Source: Persicobacter sp. CCB-QB2
Lineage (GTDB): Bacteria; Bacteroidota; Bacteroidia; Cytophagales; Cyclobacteriaceae
Reading direction: 5' to 3'
Length of the DNA: 64,000 nt
Assembly (NCBI RefSeq): GCF_001274635.1
Contig: NZ_LBGV01000001.1
Coordinates: 372,001-436,000, forward strand
Below, piece after piece: positions 63,464 through 64,000 of the stretch. The notes beneath the pieces are model-generated. The model saw only the letters and a program-made list of their open reading frames with translations, ran no database searches and was not told where the DNA came from. Within the stretch, counting starts at the first letter, position 1. Each line of letters begins with the position of its first letter. A program made the translations under genes and the position numbers.

Positions 63464-63495
63464 AAAAGCCGGTTCTCAGAGCCGGCTTTTTTTAT
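63464..63495 (+). terminator. terminator of the Exb operon
   Basis: AAAGCCGG (63465-63472) pairs with CCGGCTTT (63482-63489), followed by a run of T. The region from here to the acyltransferase gene holds no gene. Confidence 0.88.
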
Positions 63496-63686
63496 GCTTT
63501 TTTTTGGTATTGCGGCTTTTTTACAAATGCTAGGGTTTAGCTATTTTGATTATTGATAGGAGCTTTCATCAAAAGCCAATCTAAAATTAGCCCCATTTCT
63601 TAACGCTATTGGCCGTTTCAATATCCCCTCTCATTCATTTTCAGGAAAAAGCTGCCCATAACTCGTTTAGGGCTGAGAAAATTTTA

Positions 63687-63694
63687 TATTTTTG
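63687..63694 (+). promoter_or_regulatory. -7 element of the acyltransferase promoter
   Basis: TATTTTTG (63687-63694) matches the Bacteroidota TAnnTTTG element, about 55 bases before the acyltransferase start codon. TTTAG near 63665-63669 may act as the -33 region, 18-19 bases upstream. Confidence 0.5.
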
Positions 63695-63749
63695 CTCAAC
63701 TCAATTGGTTTGAGCTTAGAAATCCTTTTTAGTAAGACCCCATTCGTTA

Positions 63750-64000
63750 ATGAAAAATCTGGTGGCGACCGTCAGTGGTTTTTTTACCTTCACTTTGGTG
63801 ATGCTTTTGTTATTCCCTCTTTTCGCCTTACTCTCCCTTAAAGAAAGTTGGCAGTTGACGGGACTGAGGTTATACCGTTTTTGGGGACGGATTTCATTAA
63901 ATATGGCAGCTTTGCCTACCCGGGTTATTTGGAAAGGAAACCCCTTACCTTCCGGTCAGCAATGTGTAATAGCCGCAAATCATGGTTCTTATCTAGATAT
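63750..64000 (+). CDS. 1-acyl-sn-glycerol-3-phosphate acyltransferase (PlsC-like), partial
   Basis: The first ~83 residues are visible; the 3' end is outside the window. An N-terminal hydrophobic helix (VMLLLFPLFALLSL) precedes the acyltransferase motif NHGSYLD (NHxxxxD type), where His and Asp form the catalytic site. It should add the second acyl chain in phosphatidic-acid synthesis at the inner membrane. It is preceded by its own promoter-like element. Confidence 0.85.
   Translation, partial: MKNLVATVSGFFTFTLVMLLLFPLFALLSLKESWQLTGLRLYRFWGRISLNMAALPTRVIWKGNPLPSGQQCVIAANHGSYLD

Overview
The window is a contiguous piece of a Bacteroidota chromosome, most likely Cytophagia-like. The evidence is: three TonB-dependent receptors with carboxypeptidase-like N-terminal domains; a TonB receptor paired with a DUF4249 lipoprotein; a secreted protein with a type IX secretion (T9SS) C-terminal sorting tail; a fused DAHP synthase/chorismate mutase; a WD40-like/OmpA outer-membrane protein; an ExbB-X-ExbD-ExbD operon; and promoters of the Bacteroidota type (TTG, 17-23 bases, TAnnTTTG). 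Protein-coding DNA fills most of the window. I saw no rRNA, tRNA or CRISPR array.

Layout. 1-3.6 kb (minus): truncated TonB receptor, pirin, SCO1-like copper chaperone, MOSC protein. 3.7-5.7 kb (plus): M42 peptidase and a HicA/HicB pair with two look-alike operator palindromes. 5.7-9.1 kb (minus): aroA, aroB and DAHP synthase/chorismate mutase, divergent from proline dehydrogenase. 11.2-13.9 kb: YceI protein, outer-membrane barrel, YceI-like protein. 14.2-23 kb: aminopeptidase P, small acyl-carrier-like protein, 58-residue basic protein, DUF4412, DUF1569, lysS, SelW-like protein coupled to a cytochrome c, RRM protein. 23-33.6 kb (minus): OmpA/propeller protein, DUF4249 (frameshifted) with its TonB receptor, YifB/ComM ATPase, ABC exporter, TPR protein. 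33.8-35.1 kb: an IS4-superfamily insertion sequence. 35-44 kb: Na+/alanine symporter, gcvT, nuoN-nuoM, TPR histidine kinase. 44.4-51 kb: greA, HIT protein, a large TonB receptor, a 146-bp tandem repeat, a T9SS cargo protein. 51.5-60.9 kb: ruvC divergent from a flippase/glycosyltransferase pair, an operon of OppC-type permease, PP2C phosphatase and polysaccharide deacetylase, then tatD-asparaginase. 61-64 kb: the Exb energy-transducing operon and the start of a PlsC-type acyltransferase.

How the genes work together. The Exb operon would energise the three TonB receptors. aroA, aroB and DAHP synthase/chorismate mutase supply four steps of aromatic amino-acid synthesis. SCO1-like protein, cytochrome c and NuoM/NuoN point to an aerobic respiratory chain. 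GcvT, proline dehydrogenase, the alanine symporter, asparaginase and several peptidases suggest amino-acid catabolism.

Most unusual content. Eight diverged copies of one ~220-bp intergenic element lie in 45 kb. They share inverted-repeat-like ends and conserved internal blocks and occur in both orientations. One copy has been split by the IS element, which left an 8-bp target duplication. Other points: a promoter plus terminator in front of greA that should make a ~120-nt leader RNA; a 146-bp tandem array with an ABAB variant pattern; two single-base frameshifts (transposase and DUF4249); and a structured GC-rich leader before the large TonB receptor.
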